Positions 1 to 9,248 of a stretch of DNA of 64,000 bases are shown here, one piece after another (within the stretch, counting starts at the first letter, position 1; every line of letters begins with the position of its first letter). The translations under genes were made by a program, and so were the position numbers. This stretch comes from Streptomyces sp. MMBL 11-1 (GTDB lineage: Bacteria; Actinomycetota; Actinomycetes; Streptomycetales; Streptomycetaceae): the NCBI RefSeq assembly GCF_028622875.1, contig NZ_CP117709.1, positions 682,001 to 746,000 on the forward strand. The letters are read 5' to 3'. Below the pieces are notes generated by a model. That model ran no database searches. It worked only from the letters and a program-made list of their open reading frames with translations, and was not told the DNA's origin.

Positions 1-4
1 CGGC

Positions 5-1009
5 GTGCCCACGACCGTGGACCGGGGGCGCTTCCCGGACGCCGTGACCCCCTGGGAGGACCCGGCCTGGCGGGCGGAGACCCTCGCCTGGGTGACCGAG
101 GGCCTCGCCGCCCACGGGCTGACGGAGACGGGCTCCCGGAAGGTGCGTCTGCGTCCCTGGTCGGTGCTGGTGCGGCTGACCGTCGAGGGGCCGACGACCG
201 TGTGGTTCAAGGCCGTTCCGCCCTCCGCGGCGTTCGAGGCGGGGCTCACCCAGGCTCTGGCGCGCTGGGTCCCGGAGCGGGTGCTAGCCCCGCTCGCCGT
301 CGAGGCTCCACGCGGCTGGACGCTCACCCCGGACGGCGGCCCGGTGCTGTGGGACGTGCTGGAAGGACGCGAAGGAGGGGCCGTCGACCCCCGGTACTGG
401 GAGGAGCCGCTGCGCCAGTACGCCGCGATGCAGCGGGCGCTGACCCCGTACGCGGACGCGATCGAGGCGCTCGGCGTGCCGACGGCCCGGCCGCGCGCCC
501 TGCCGGCGCTGTTCGACCGGCTGGTCGCGGAGAACACCACGCTGACCCGGGAGGACCGGGCGGCGCTGGAGGGACTGCGGCCCCGGGTGGCGGACTGGTG
601 CGAGGAGCTGGCGTCGTCGGGGGTGGCGGACTCGCTGGACCACGCCGATCTGCACGAGAAGCAGCTCTTCGCGCCCGTGGAGGGCCGGTACGCGTTCTTC
701 GACTGGGGCGACGCGCTGGTCGGGCATCCGTTCTCCAGTCTGCTGGTGCCCGCCCTCGCGGCCCGTGAGCGCTGCGGCCCCGAGGTGCTGCCCCGGCTGC
801 GCGACGCCTATCTGGAGCCGTGGACCGGCGGGGGCGTCACGACGGCCGGGTTGCGGCGCTCGGTGAGCCTGGCGTGGCGGCTGGCGCCGCTCGGCCGGGC
901 CGCCTCGTGGGGGCGGATGTTCCCCGTACCGCCGGGTGGGCCGGCCGTGCCGGGGGACGCCGAGGCCGCCCACTGGCTGCGGGAGCTGTCGGTCGCCCCG
1001 CCCCTGTGA
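5..1009 (+). CDS. aminoglycoside phosphotransferase-family (APH/kinase fold) protein, possibly 5'-truncated
   Basis: The 334-residue product has a protein-kinase-like APH fold. HADLHEKQL (about residues 214-222) is the catalytic-loop position of the H-x-D-x-H type, and FFDWGDALVGHPF (about 230-242) matches the metal-binding DFG-like segment with the trailing HP-F of the APH family. The substrate cannot be read from sequence; many Streptomyces members of this family are not resistance enzymes. The frame is open to the left window edge, so GTG at 5 is only the first visible start and the true N-terminus may lie outside. No neighbour informs its role. Confidence 0.75.
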   Translation: MPTTVDRGRFPDAVTPWEDPAWRAETLAWVTEGLAAHGLTETGSRKVRLRPWSVLVRLTVEGPTTVWFKAVPPSAAFEAGLTQALARWVPERVLAPLAVEAPRGWTLTPDGGPVLWDVLEGREGGAVDPRYWEEPLRQYAAMQRALTPYADAIEALGVPTARPRALPALFDRLVAENTTLTREDRAALEGLRPRVADWCEELASSGVADSLDHADLHEKQLFAPVEGRYAFFDWGDALVGHPFSSLLVPALAARERCGPEVLPRLRDAYLEPWTGGGVTTAGLRRSVSLAWRLAPLGRAASWGRMFPVPPGGPAVPGDAEAAHWLRELSVAPPL

Positions 1010-1135
1010 GCGGCCCCCGTTCACCCCTGTCAGGAGGCGGATGCCGGGGCGTCCGGTTAAGGATGAGAAGTGAATCACCCGGTAAACGGGGCAGGCGAGC
1101 GCAGAACCACGCAAGCCCGAGAAGGGACGCAGACC

Positions 1136-2497
1136 GTGGCACCACCCAGGATTCTCGTCGTCGGCGCCGGTTTCGCAGGCGTTGAGTGCGTACGCCGCCT
1201 GGAGCGCAGGCTCGCTCCGGGAGAGGCCCGGATCACGCTCGTCACACCGTTCTCCTACCAGCTCTACCTGCCACTGCTCCCCCAGGTGGCCTCCGGAGTG
1301 CTCACACCCCAGTCCGTCGCGGTGTCGCTGCGCCGCAGCAGCCGCCACCGGACCCGGATCGTGCCGGGCGGGGCGATCGGCGTGGACACGCAAGCGAAGG
1401 TCTGTGTGATCCGGAAGATCACGGACGAGATCGTCAACGAGCCGTACGACTACATCGTGCTGGCGGCGGGCAGCGTCACCCGGACCTTCGACATCCCCGG
1501 GCTGCTGGACAACGCCCGCGGGATGAAGACGCTGGCCGAGGCCGCCTACGTCCGGGACCACGTCATCGCCCAGCTGGATCTGGCGGACGCCAGTCACGAC
1601 GAGGCCGAGCGGGCCTCCCGGCTCCAGTTCGTGGTGGTCGGCGGCGGTTACGCGGGCACCGAGACGGCCGCCTGCCTCCAGCGGCTGACCACCAGCGCGG
1701 TCCGGCACTATCCACGGCTGGACCCGCGGCTGATCAAGTGGCACCTGATCGACATCGCGCCCAAGCTGATGCCGGAGCTGGGCGACAAGCTGGGGCAGGC
1801 CGCCCTGGAGGTGCTCCGCAAGCGGAACATCGAGGTGTCGCTCGGGGTCTCGATCGCGAAGGCGGGACCGGAGGAGGTCACGTTCACCGACGGCCGGGTG
1901 CTGCCCTGCCGGACCCTGATCTGGACCGCCGGAGTGGCCGCCAGCCCGCTGATCGCCACCCTCGGCGCGGAGACCGTACGCGGCCGGCTCGCGGTGACAC
2001 CGCAGCTGAACCTGCCGGGCGCGGACGGGGTGTTCTCGCTCGGTGACGCGGCGGCGGTACCCGACCTGGCGAAGGGCGACGGGGCGGTCTGCCCGCCCAC
2101 CGCGCAGCACGCGCTGCGCCAGGGCAAGGTCCTGGCGGACAACCTGATCGCCTCGCTGCGCCATCAGCCGCTCCGGGACTACGTGCACAAGGATCTGGGG
2201 CTCGTCGTGGACCTCGGCGGCAAGGACGCCGTGTCCAAGCCGCTGGGCATCGAGCTGCGCGGGCTGCCCGCGCAGGCGGTGGCGCGCGGCTACCACTGGT
2301 CGGCGCTGCGGACGAACGTCGCCAAGACCCGGGTGATGACGAACTGGATGTTGAACGCGGTCGCCGGGGACGACTTCGTCCGGACCGGGTTCCAGTCCCG
2401 CAAGCCGGCGACGCTGCGGGACTTCGAGTACACGGACGTCTATCTGACGCCGGAGCAGATCAAGGAGCACACGGCGGCGACGGTCATCGAGCACTGA
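1136..2497 (+). CDS. ndh: type II NADH dehydrogenase (NDH-2-like FAD oxidoreductase)
   Basis: This 453-residue flavoprotein probably passes electrons from NADH to menaquinone at the inner face of the membrane without pumping protons. The N-terminal RILVVGAGFAGVE (FAD ADP-binding fold) and a second Rossmann motif VVVGGGYAGTE near residue 165 bind FAD and NAD(P)H. The segment GVFSLGDAA near residue 300 is the conserved FAD-flavin contact of the family. I chose GTG at 1136 because the FAD fold starts there and a GAAGGGA ribosome site lies about 10 bases upstream. The open frame extends back to 1070, but that part has no family similarity. Confidence 0.9.
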   Translation: MAPPRILVVGAGFAGVECVRRLERRLAPGEARITLVTPFSYQLYLPLLPQVASGVLTPQSVAVSLRRSSRHRTRIVPGGAIGVDTQAKVCVIRKITDEIVNEPYDYIVLAAGSVTRTFDIPGLLDNARGMKTLAEAAYVRDHVIAQLDLADASHDEAERASRLQFVVVGGGYAGTETAACLQRLTTSAVRHYPRLDPRLIKWHLIDIAPKLMPELGDKLGQAALEVLRKRNIEVSLGVSIAKAGPEEVTFTDGRVLPCRTLIWTAGVAASPLIATLGAETVRGRLAVTPQLNLPGADGVFSLGDAAAVPDLAKGDGAVCPPTAQHALRQGKVLADNLIASLRHQPLRDYVHKDLGLVVDLGGKDAVSKPLGIELRGLPAQAVARGYHWSALRTNVAKTRVMTNWMLNAVAGDDFVRTGFQSRKPATLRDFEYTDVYLTPEQIKEHTAATVIEH

Positions 2498-2517
2498 GCG
2501 GTCGGCCGTGCGCCGTC

Positions 2518-2550
2518 CGAGCGCGTCCCGGATGCCCCGGGGCGCGCTCG
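2518..2550. terminator. convergent hairpin between ndh and the DNA ligase
   Basis: CGAGCGCG (2518-2525) pairs with CGCGCTCG (2543-2550) around a 17-base loop. It sits in the 54-base gap between two converging genes, so it may end both transcripts. There is no T-tract, as is usual in Streptomyces. Confidence 0.45.
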
Positions 2551-2551
2551 C

Positions 2552-4087
2552 TCACGGCTGCCGGGACAGGACCGTCTCCACGGTGTCCGCCTCCTGCGCG
2601 GTCTTGTCCTCCCGGTAGCGCAGGACGCGGGCGAACCGGAGGGTGACCCCGGCCGGGTAGCGGGTGGAGCGCTGGAGGCCGTCGTAGGCGATCTCGACGA
2701 CGAGCTCCGGGCGTACCGTGACGACGTGGCCGTCGTCGTCGGTCGCCAGCTCCCCCAGCCGCTCGGTCTGCCAGTCCAGCAGGGCGTCCGTGAGCCCCTT
2801 GAAGGTCTTGCCGAGCATCGCGAACGTACCGTCGGGCCGGCGGGCGCCCAGGTGCAGGTTGGAGAGTTTGCCGGTGCGCCGGCCGCTGCCCCGCTCGACG
2901 GCCAGCACCACGAGGTCCAGGGTGTGCACGGGCTTCACCTTCAGCCAGGACGCGCCCCGGCGGCCCGCGCTGTAGGCGGCGGCCAGGTCCTTGACGACGA
3001 CTCCCTCGTGACCGCGCTCCAGGGTGTCGGCGAGGAACGCGTCGGCCGCCGCGCGGGCCCCCGGGTCATCCGGATCTGCGACGAGGGCGCGCCGGACCCG
3101 CAGGTTCTCGGGGAGGAGCCGGACCAGCGCGGCGTGGCGGTCGGTGAGGGGCCGGTCGAGCAGGTCCTCGTCGCCGACGAGGAGGGCGTCGAAGAAGACC
3201 GGGACGACGGGCACGTGCGCAGCGGCTCCGGCCACGTCCCGCCGTGAGCCCACCCGGGAGGCGGTCTCCTGGAACGGCCGGGGCCTGCCGTCCTCCCCCA
3301 GGGCGATCAGCTCACCGTCGAGGACGAAACGGCCCGCGTCGAGCGCGGCGACGGCGGTGACCAGTTCGGGCAGCCGGTCGGTGATGTCGTCGAGGGTCCG
3401 GGTGTAGGCGCGGATCCGGTCGCCGTCCCGGTGGACCTGTACCCGGATGCCGTCGAGCTTCTCCTCGACCGCGCACGGGCCCAGCTTGTCGAGTGCCTCG
3501 CCCACCGAGGCGGCGGTGTGCGCCAGCATCGGCTGGACGGGCCGCCCGATGGTGAGGCGGAAGCCGGCGAGCGCCGCGGGGCCGTCGGCGAGGAGGACCC
3601 TGGCGACCTCCTGGAGCGATCCGGCGAGCATCACGGCGCGCCGGACGTCGGCGGGCGGTGCCCCGGCGGCGTGGGCCAGGGCGTCGGCGGCGACGGCGTC
3701 CAGGGCCCCCTGGCGTACCTCGCCGGTGAGCAGGGCCCGCAGGAAGCGCTGCTCGTCGGCGGTGGCGGCGGCGAACAGGGCGCGCAGCCGCTCCTGGCGC
3801 AGGGCCTGGGACCCGGGGCCGGAGATGGCGGCGAGGGCGGTCAGCTCGGCGTCGACACCGGTGACGGTGAGCGTGGGCTCGAGGGCGGGTTCCACCGGGT
3901 CGCCCAGGCTCCGCCGGCCGACGCCGATGCGGCCCTGGGGCAGCCGCCCGGCGAGGTACGGGATGACGACGGGGACGTCCTCGGGTCCGGCGTCCCGGAA
4001 GAGGCCGGCGAGGAGCGCCGTCTTGCGGGACCGGGCGGAGGTGGCAGCGACCTCCAGGGACACCTGGGCGAGCTCGGCGAGCAGCAT
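2552..4087 (-). CDS. ligB: ATP-dependent DNA ligase (LigB type)
   Basis: This 511-residue enzyme seals nicks in DNA using ATP, in addition to the NAD-dependent replicative ligase expected elsewhere. An N-terminal DNA-binding domain covers about residues 1-190. The adenylation domain has EEKLDGIRVQVH near residue 208, whose lysine accepts AMP. Nucleotidyltransferase motif V (SWLKVKP) lies near residue 380 and is followed by an OB-fold domain. Length matches Mycobacterium LigB (about 510 residues). It probably acts in repair rather than replication. It stands alone, converging on ndh. Start ATG 4087 begins the conserved N-terminus (MLLAELAQVS). Confidence 0.9.
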   Translation of the reverse strand: MLLAELAQVSLEVAATSARSRKTALLAGLFRDAGPEDVPVVIPYLAGRLPQGRIGVGRRSLGDPVEPALEPTLTVTGVDAELTALAAISGPGSQALRQERLRALFAAATADEQRFLRALLTGEVRQGALDAVAADALAHAAGAPPADVRRAVMLAGSLQEVARVLLADGPAALAGFRLTIGRPVQPMLAHTAASVGEALDKLGPCAVEEKLDGIRVQVHRDGDRIRAYTRTLDDITDRLPELVTAVAALDAGRFVLDGELIALGEDGRPRPFQETASRVGSRRDVAGAAAHVPVVPVFFDALLVGDEDLLDRPLTDRHAALVRLLPENLRVRRALVADPDDPGARAAADAFLADTLERGHEGVVVKDLAAAYSAGRRGASWLKVKPVHTLDLVVLAVERGSGRRTGKLSNLHLGARRPDGTFAMLGKTFKGLTDALLDWQTERLGELATDDDGHVVTVRPELVVEIAYDGLQRSTRYPAGVTLRFARVLRYREDKTAQEADTVETVLSRQP

Positions 4088-4140
4088 GCTGCCATGGTGC
4101 TACGGAGCGGAGCGCGTCGCCCGCCCACGGCCTTCGGGCG

Positions 4141-4932
4141 TCATATGTAGTTGAGGGCGGCTGCCCCGCCCACTCCCCCGAGGACCATGAAGGCCGGCAT
4201 CAGCACCTTCATCTCCACCCAGCTGCCGGCCCGGAAGCGCATGAACTTGGGAGGGCCGAGCGGGTACCAGCGCTTGCGGCCGATCGGTATGGGCCACAGG
4301 ATCGGGCAGCCGGAGACGGTCAGCGCGTCACCGATGTCGTGGACCAGTGCGCCGAGCACGATGGGCAGGCCGAGCCACAGGTACTCCTGGCCGGGGGCGT
4401 CGAAGAGCCAGCCGGCCCCGTTGCCCGGCTGGTCCAGGACGCCGGCGAGGATCCAGGCGCTGGTGGCGCCGAGCAGCCAGACCAGGACGTCGCTGGAGAC
4501 CCGGGCGGCCCGCCACAGCAGGCCCTCGACCGCGAGCACCAGGTGGACGAAGAGGATCGCGAGCACGGCCCAGCGCCCTCCGAAGACCGCCGCGGCGGAA
4601 CAGCCGCCGCCGACCAGGACGGCCCAGAGCCAGGTGTGGGTCAGCGTCCGGTGGCCGCCGGTGCGGCGGGGGTCGGCGGCGCTCCTGGTGGCCTTGTAGA
4701 CGGCGAAGGAGAGCTTGTCGACGATCTCGCAGAGGGCTTTGGAGACGGGTCCGAAGGCGCGCGAGATGGTCGCGGACTTGTGGTCGAGGTCGGGGGCGAG
4801 GGCGGCGCCCGCGCAGATCAGCGCTCCCACGACGAGGACGGGCCAGGGCATCGTGTGGCCCGCGGCGGCGGCCGCCGCGCCCACCCCCAGCCAGGCCGCT
4901 GCCCCTGACAGAGAGTGTGCCGGTCCCATCAT
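4141..4932 (-). CDS. membrane-bound metal-dependent hydrolase, YdjM/DUF457 type
   Basis: The product is 263 residues, with several hydrophobic helices and the family's histidine and aspartate motifs: GPAHSLSGAAAW at the N-terminus, ALAPDLDHK near residue 45, and GGHRTLTHTW near residue 90. These are characteristic of integral-membrane YdjM-like proteins whose reaction is poorly defined. The downstream LGALVHDIGDALTVSGCPI also fits. I chose the ATG pair at 4932/4929, since residues encoded upstream to 5061 are not family-like. It is divergent from the helicase gene and shares a 138-base intergenic region. Confidence 0.75.
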   Translation of the reverse strand: MMGPAHSLSGAAAWLGVGAAAAAAGHTMPWPVLVVGALICAGAALAPDLDHKSATISRAFGPVSKALCEIVDKLSFAVYKATRSAADPRRTGGHRTLTHTWLWAVLVGGGCSAAAVFGGRWAVLAILFVHLVLAVEGLLWRAARVSSDVLVWLLGATSAWILAGVLDQPGNGAGWLFDAPGQEYLWLGLPIVLGALVHDIGDALTVSGCPILWPIPIGRKRWYPLGPPKFMRFRAGSWVEMKVLMPAFMVLGGVGGAAALNYI

Positions 4933-4988
4933 GGTCTTTTCCCGCCCCCAGCGCTTCGTCCGCCCATCACCGGTACGGCGCGGGCAGG

Positions 4989-5017
4989 TTGACACCGCAG
5001 CGTATCGTCCGTGATCT
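4989..5017 (+). promoter_or_regulatory. possible sigma-70-type promoter of the helicase gene
   Basis: A perfect TTGACA (4989-4994) is followed after 17 bases by TGATCT (5012-5017), a poor -10. It lies about 55 bases before the GTG start at 5071, in the divergent gap. This is motif reading only. Confidence 0.35.
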
Positions 5018-5070
5018 TCGTGCCGTCCGCCGGTTCCCTCATCCGGGCGGAAGACAGGCAAGATGGGGGC

Positions 5071-7584
5071 GTGACCCTCATCGACCAGCTGCCTAAGACC
5101 CCCGACCCGGACGCCCTCTTCGAGGCCTTCTCGTCATGGACCGAGACCCAGGGCATCACCCTTTATCCGGCTCAGGAGGAGGCGCTGATCGAGGTGGTCT
5201 CCGGGGCGAACGTGATCCTTTCCACCCCGACCGGCTCGGGCAAGAGCCTGGTGGCGGCGGCCGCGCACTTCACCGCGCTGGCACAGGACAAGGTCACCTT
5301 CTACACGGCGCCGATCAAGGCGCTGGTGTCGGAGAAGTTCTTCGACCTGTGCAAGCTCTTCGGCACCGAGAACGTCGGCATGCTCACCGGCGACGCCTCG
5401 GTCAACGCGGACGCCCCGGTGATCTGCTGTACGGCAGAGGTGCTGGCCTCCATCGCGCTGCGCGACGGCAAGTACGCCGACATCGGCCAGGTCGTGATGG
5501 ACGAGTTCCACTTCTACGCGGAGCCGGACCGGGGCTGGGCCTGGCAGATCCCGCTGCTGGAGCTGCCGCAGGCCCAGTTCGTGCTGATGTCGGCGACGCT
5601 CGGCGACGTCACGATGTTCGAGAGGGATCTGACCCGGCGTACCGGCCGCCCCACCTCCGTGGTGCGTTCCGCGACCCGTCCGGTGCCGCTCAGCTACGAG
5701 TACCGCTTCACACCGATCACCGAGACGCTGACCGAGCTGCTGGACACCCGGCAGTCGCCGGTCTACATCGTGCACTTCACGCAGGCCGCGGCCGTCGAGC
5801 GGGCCCAGTCGCTGATGAGCATCAACATGTGCACGAAGGAGGAGAAGGAGAGGATCGCCGACATGATCGGCGGCTTCCGCTTCACCACCAAGTTCGGCCA
5901 GAACCTCTCCCGTTACGTGCGCCACGGCATCGGGGTGCACCACGCGGGGATGCTGCCCAAGTACCGCCGCCTGGTGGAGAAGCTGGCCCAGGCGGGTCTG
6001 CTGAAGGTGATCTGCGGTACGGACACGCTCGGCGTAGGCGTCAACGTGCCCATCCGTACGGTGCTGTTCACGGCGCTCACCAAGTACGACGGCACCCGGG
6101 TGCGGACCCTGCGCGCGCGGGAGTTCCACCAGATCGCGGGCCGGGCCGGGCGGGCCGGGTTCGACACGGCCGGCTTCGTCGTGGCGCAGGCGCCCGAGCA
6201 CGTCATCGAGAACGAGAAGAACGTGAAGAAGGCGGGCGACGACCCGAAGAAGAAGCGCAAGGTGGTCCGCAAGAAGGCCCCGGAGGGCTTCGTCGCCTGG
6301 TCGGAGACCACCTTCGACAAGCTGATCACCTCCGATCCCGAGCCGCTGAACTCCCGCTTCCGGGTGACCCACACGATGCTGCTCGCGGTGATCGCGCGTC
6401 CGGGCAACGCGTTCGAGGCGATGCGGCATCTGCTGGAGGACAACCACGAACCGCGCCGGGCCCAGCTGCGGCACATCCGGCGGGCGATCGCCATCTACCG
6501 CTCGCTGCTGGACGGCGGGGTGGTGGAGCGGTTGGAGACGCCGGACGCCGAGGGCCGGATCGTCCGTCTGACGGTCGACCTCCAGCAGGACTTCGCGCTG
6601 AACCAGCCGCTCTCCACGTTCGCGCTGGCCGCGTTCGACCTGCTGGACGCCGAATCCCCTTCGTACGCGCTGGACATGGTCTCGGTCGTCGAGTCGACGC
6701 TGGACGATCCCCGGCAGATCCTCGCCGCGCAGCAGAACAAGGCGCGCGGCGAGGCCGTGGGGCAGATGAAGGCGGACGGGGTCGAGTACGAGGAGCGGAT
6801 GGAACTGCTCCAGGACGTCACCTACCCGAAGCCGCTGAGCGAGCTGCTGTGGCACGCCTACGACGTGTACCGCACGAGCCATCCGTGGGTGAACGACCAC
6901 CCGGTGTCGCCGAAGTCGGTGATCCGGGACATGTTCGAGCGGGCCATGACCTTCACGGAGTTCACCTCGCACTACGAGCTGGCCCGGACCGAGGGCATCG
7001 TGCTGCGGTATCTGGCGAGCGCGTACAAGGCGCTGGAGCACACGATCCCGGACGACGTGAAGTCGGAGGACCTCCAGGACCTGATCTCCTGGCTCGGCGA
7101 GATGGTGCGCCAGGTGGACTCCAGCCTGCTGGACGAGTGGGAGCAGCTGGCCAACCCCGAGGTGGAGACCGCCGAGCAGGCCCAGGAGAAGGCGGACGAG
7201 GTCAAGCCGGTCACGGCCAACACCCGCGCCTTCCGGGTGCTGGTGCGCAACGCGATGTTCCGCCGGGTGGAGCTGGCCGCGCTGGACCGGGCGGGCGCGC
7301 TGGGCGAGCTGGACGGCGACTCCGGGTGGGACGAGGACGCGTGGGGCGAGGCGCTGGACGCGTACTGGGACGCGCACGAGGAGATCGGGACCGGTCCCGA
7401 CGCGCGCGGTCCGAAGCTGCTGAAGATCGAGGAGGACCCGGCGCACGGGCTGTGGCGGGTCTGGCAGGCGTTCGCCGACCCGGCGGGCGATCACGACTGG
7501 GGCATCCAGGCCGAGGTGGATCTCGCGGCGTCCGACGAGGAGGGCCGGGCGGTCGTCCGGGTCACCGAGGTCGGTCAGCTGTGA
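5071..7584 (+). CDS. DEAD/DEAH-box superfamily 2 helicase (DUF3516 type)
   Basis: This 837-residue SF2 helicase probably unwinds RNA or DNA-RNA hybrids with ATP. The visible motifs are Walker A STPTGSGKS (about residue 51), motif II VMDEFHFY (about 145, a DEFH box), motif III LMSATLGD (about 172), and motif VI QIAGRAGRAGFD (about 353). A lysine-rich linker (DDPKKKRKVV, about 391) precedes a long DUF3516-type C-terminal region. Homologues occur across actinobacteria, and the cellular target is not known from sequence. GTG 5071 is preferred over the upstream ATG at 5011 because the family starts with TLIDQLPKTPDPD and a purine-rich GATGGGGG precedes it. tesB follows after 34 bases. Confidence 0.85.
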   Translation: MTLIDQLPKTPDPDALFEAFSSWTETQGITLYPAQEEALIEVVSGANVILSTPTGSGKSLVAAAAHFTALAQDKVTFYTAPIKALVSEKFFDLCKLFGTENVGMLTGDASVNADAPVICCTAEVLASIALRDGKYADIGQVVMDEFHFYAEPDRGWAWQIPLLELPQAQFVLMSATLGDVTMFERDLTRRTGRPTSVVRSATRPVPLSYEYRFTPITETLTELLDTRQSPVYIVHFTQAAAVERAQSLMSINMCTKEEKERIADMIGGFRFTTKFGQNLSRYVRHGIGVHHAGMLPKYRRLVEKLAQAGLLKVICGTDTLGVGVNVPIRTVLFTALTKYDGTRVRTLRAREFHQIAGRAGRAGFDTAGFVVAQAPEHVIENEKNVKKAGDDPKKKRKVVRKKAPEGFVAWSETTFDKLITSDPEPLNSRFRVTHTMLLAVIARPGNAFEAMRHLLEDNHEPRRAQLRHIRRAIAIYRSLLDGGVVERLETPDAEGRIVRLTVDLQQDFALNQPLSTFALAAFDLLDAESPSYALDMVSVVESTLDDPRQILAAQQNKARGEAVGQMKADGVEYEERMELLQDVTYPKPLSELLWHAYDVYRTSHPWVNDHPVSPKSVIRDMFERAMTFTEFTSHYELARTEGIVLRYLASAYKALEHTIPDDVKSEDLQDLISWLGEMVRQVDSSLLDEWEQLANPEVETAEQAQEKADEVKPVTANTRAFRVLVRNAMFRRVELAALDRAGALGELDGDSGWDEDAWGEALDAYWDAHEEIGTGPDARGPKLLKIEEDPAHGLWRVWQAFADPAGDHDWGIQAEVDLAASDEEGRAVVRVTEVGQL

Positions 7585-7618
7585 GGGCACCCCTGAGAGA
7601 CGAGTGGAGAGGTACGGC

Positions 7619-8494
7619 ATGACGAACCCGGCCGAGCGCCTGGTCGACCTGCTCGACCTGGAGCGGATCGAGGTCAACATCTTCCGCGGCCGCAGTCCCG
7701 AGGAGTCCCTGCAACGGGTCTTCGGCGGGCAGGTCGCGGGCCAGGCGCTGGTGGCTGCGGGCCGCACGACGGACGGGGAGCGGCCGGTGCACTCGCTGCA
7801 CGCCTACTTCCTGCGGCCGGGCCGTCCAGGAGTGCCGATCGTGTACCAGGTGGAGCGGGTGCGGGACGGCCGGTCCTTCACCACCCGGCGGGTGACGGCC
7901 GTCCAGGAGGGCCGGACGATCTTCAACCTGACGGCGTCGTTCCACCGCCCCGAGGAGGCGGGCTTCGAGCACCAGCTGCCGCCGGCCCGGATCGTCCCGG
8001 ACCCGGAGGAGCTGCCGACGGTCGCCGAGGAAGTGCGCGAGCACCTCGGCGTGCTGCCGGAGGCGCTGGAGCGGATGGCCCGGCGGCAGCCCTTCGACAT
8101 CCGTTACGTCGACCGGCTGCGCTGGACGAAGGACGAGATCAAGGACGCGGATCCGCGGAGCGCGGTGTGGATGCGGGCGGTGGGCCCGCTGGGCGACGAC
8201 CCGCTGGTGCACACCTGCGCGCTGACGTACGCGAGCGACATGACGCTGCTGGACGCGGTCCGCATCCCGGTGGAGCCGCTGTGGGGTCCGCGCGGCTTCG
8301 ACATGGCCTCGCTGGACCACGCGATGTGGTTCCACCGGCCGTTCCGGGCGGACGAGTGGTTCCTGTACGACCAGGAGTCGCCGATCGCCACGGGCGGCCG
8401 GGGGCTGGCGCGGGGCCGGATCTACGACCGTTCGGGTCAGCTGCTGGTGTCGGTGGTGCAGGAGGGGCTGTTCCGGCGGCTGACGAGCGACTAA
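7619..8494 (+). CDS. tesB: acyl-CoA thioesterase II
   Basis: This 291-residue protein is made of two fused hot-dog domains and hydrolyses acyl-CoA to free acid and CoA in the cytosol. RVFGGQVAGQALVAA (about residues 35-49) is the N-terminal hot-dog helix. The second domain has SLDHAMWFHRPFRADEW (about 228-244), which holds the catalytic aspartate region. Start ATG 7619 has GGAGAGG 7 bases upstream and gives the usual N-terminus; the frame opens slightly earlier at 7604. It may be co-transcribed with the helicase, since the gap is short. Its stop codon lies inside the left arm of a repeat element. Confidence 0.9.
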   Translation: MTNPAERLVDLLDLERIEVNIFRGRSPEESLQRVFGGQVAGQALVAAGRTTDGERPVHSLHAYFLRPGRPGVPIVYQVERVRDGRSFTTRRVTAVQEGRTIFNLTASFHRPEEAGFEHQLPPARIVPDPEELPTVAEEVREHLGVLPEALERMARRQPFDIRYVDRLRWTKDEIKDADPRSAVWMRAVGPLGDDPLVHTCALTYASDMTLLDAVRIPVEPLWGPRGFDMASLDHAMWFHRPFRADEWFLYDQESPIATGGRGLARGRIYDRSGQLLVSVVQEGLFRRLTSD

Positions 8495-8656
8495 GGGCTG
8501 TCCCGTAATTCCCGGTGGATAAGCGCGCGGCGTCAGATGCGGTGCATCGCAAGGCGGAGGGACGTCCGCATACTGGATGTATGTGGACGTTCCGACAACG
8601 CGGCGAGGTGCCGTAGCTGTCGTCGCGCGCCCGCCGGGAATTGCGGGACAGCCCTT
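8493..8656. repeat. MITE-like element with 26-bp terminal inverted repeats
   Basis: The left arm 8493-8518 (starting AAGGGCTGTCCCG) and right arm 8631-8656 (ending CGGGACAGCCCTT) match at 24 of 26 positions as inverted repeats. The element is 164 bp, has no coding capacity and abuts tesB so closely that the stop codon TAA (8492-8494) overlaps its edge. Sequences of this kind recur in Streptomyces genomes (recollection, not searched). A target-site duplication is not evident. It could act as a transcription terminator for tesB. Confidence 0.65.
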
Positions 8657-8667
8657 GGAGCACGGTT

Positions 8668-9081
8668 CTACGTGCCGGGCAGCGGGTCCTGGTCGACCTC
8701 GTGGCGGCGGGTGCGGATGTCCGGCGGCGCCGGGTGCAGCTTGGCGTCGCAGGACGGTCCGAGGCCGGCCCGGCGCGAGTCGGTCCCGGTGAGGGGCCGG
8801 CCGCAGAGGCGGCAGCGGACGAGGCGGCGGCCCCGGTGCTGCTCGCCTTCGTCGGCGGGGCCCGGGGCGGCGGCTCCGGCGGCACCGGGCAGCGGTTCGG
8901 GAAGGGCGTCGGGAATCTCCACACGCCGATCCTGCCAGTACGGCATCGCGGCCGGCGCCTTCGCCGGGGCGGTCCCGGGAGTCCCCGAGCCGGTCCCAGC
9001 AGCGCCGGAGAGGCTCTTCCGTCCCCGGTGTACCGCCTGGATGCCGACCTCGCGGCCGTCGGACAGCGCGTAGTCGGGCAC
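8668..9081 (-). CDS. small DUF6011-like zinc-finger protein
   Basis: This is a 137-residue hypothetical protein. Its one recognisable segment is near residues 89-118: VRCRLCGRPLTGTDSR followed by GLGPSCDAKLHP. This C-x2-C ... C knuckle, probably zinc-binding, resembles DUF6011. The N-terminal 85 residues are Pro/Ala/Gly-rich and of low complexity. GTG 9081 has GGAG about 7 bases upstream; an internal ATG at 8946 would give a shorter protein that keeps the domain. Function unknown; the knuckle suggests nucleic-acid or protein binding. Confidence 0.55.
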   Translation of the reverse strand: MPDYALSDGREVGIQAVHRGRKSLSGAAGTGSGTPGTAPAKAPAAMPYWQDRRVEIPDALPEPLPGAAGAAAPGPADEGEQHRGRRLVRCRLCGRPLTGTDSRRAGLGPSCDAKLHPAPPDIRTRRHEVDQDPLPGT

Positions 9082-9248
9082 TCCCGCTCCGGGTGCGCGA
9101 CGCGCGTCCGGGCGCCGGGACCGGGTCCCGCGCCCGGTTTGCCGAACGGGGGCGGGGCCGTGTTACTGGAGTGAGCCCCCGGGGCCCTCGGGGCCACCGG
9201 CCGGGTGAAGCGCCGTTCGACGGGGCCGGGAGCCGCGGAGGTACCGGA

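Noticed and set aside
284..2494. Long minus-strand open frame opposite the phosphotransferase and ndh genes
   Set aside because: Its translation is low-complexity, Arg/Gln/Pro-rich and lacks any family motif; it is the antisense shadow of two clear genes, common in GC-rich DNA.
5134..7767. 877-codon minus-strand frame opposite the helicase
   Set aside because: It has no recognisable domain, and the opposite strand has all helicase motifs and a ribosome site.
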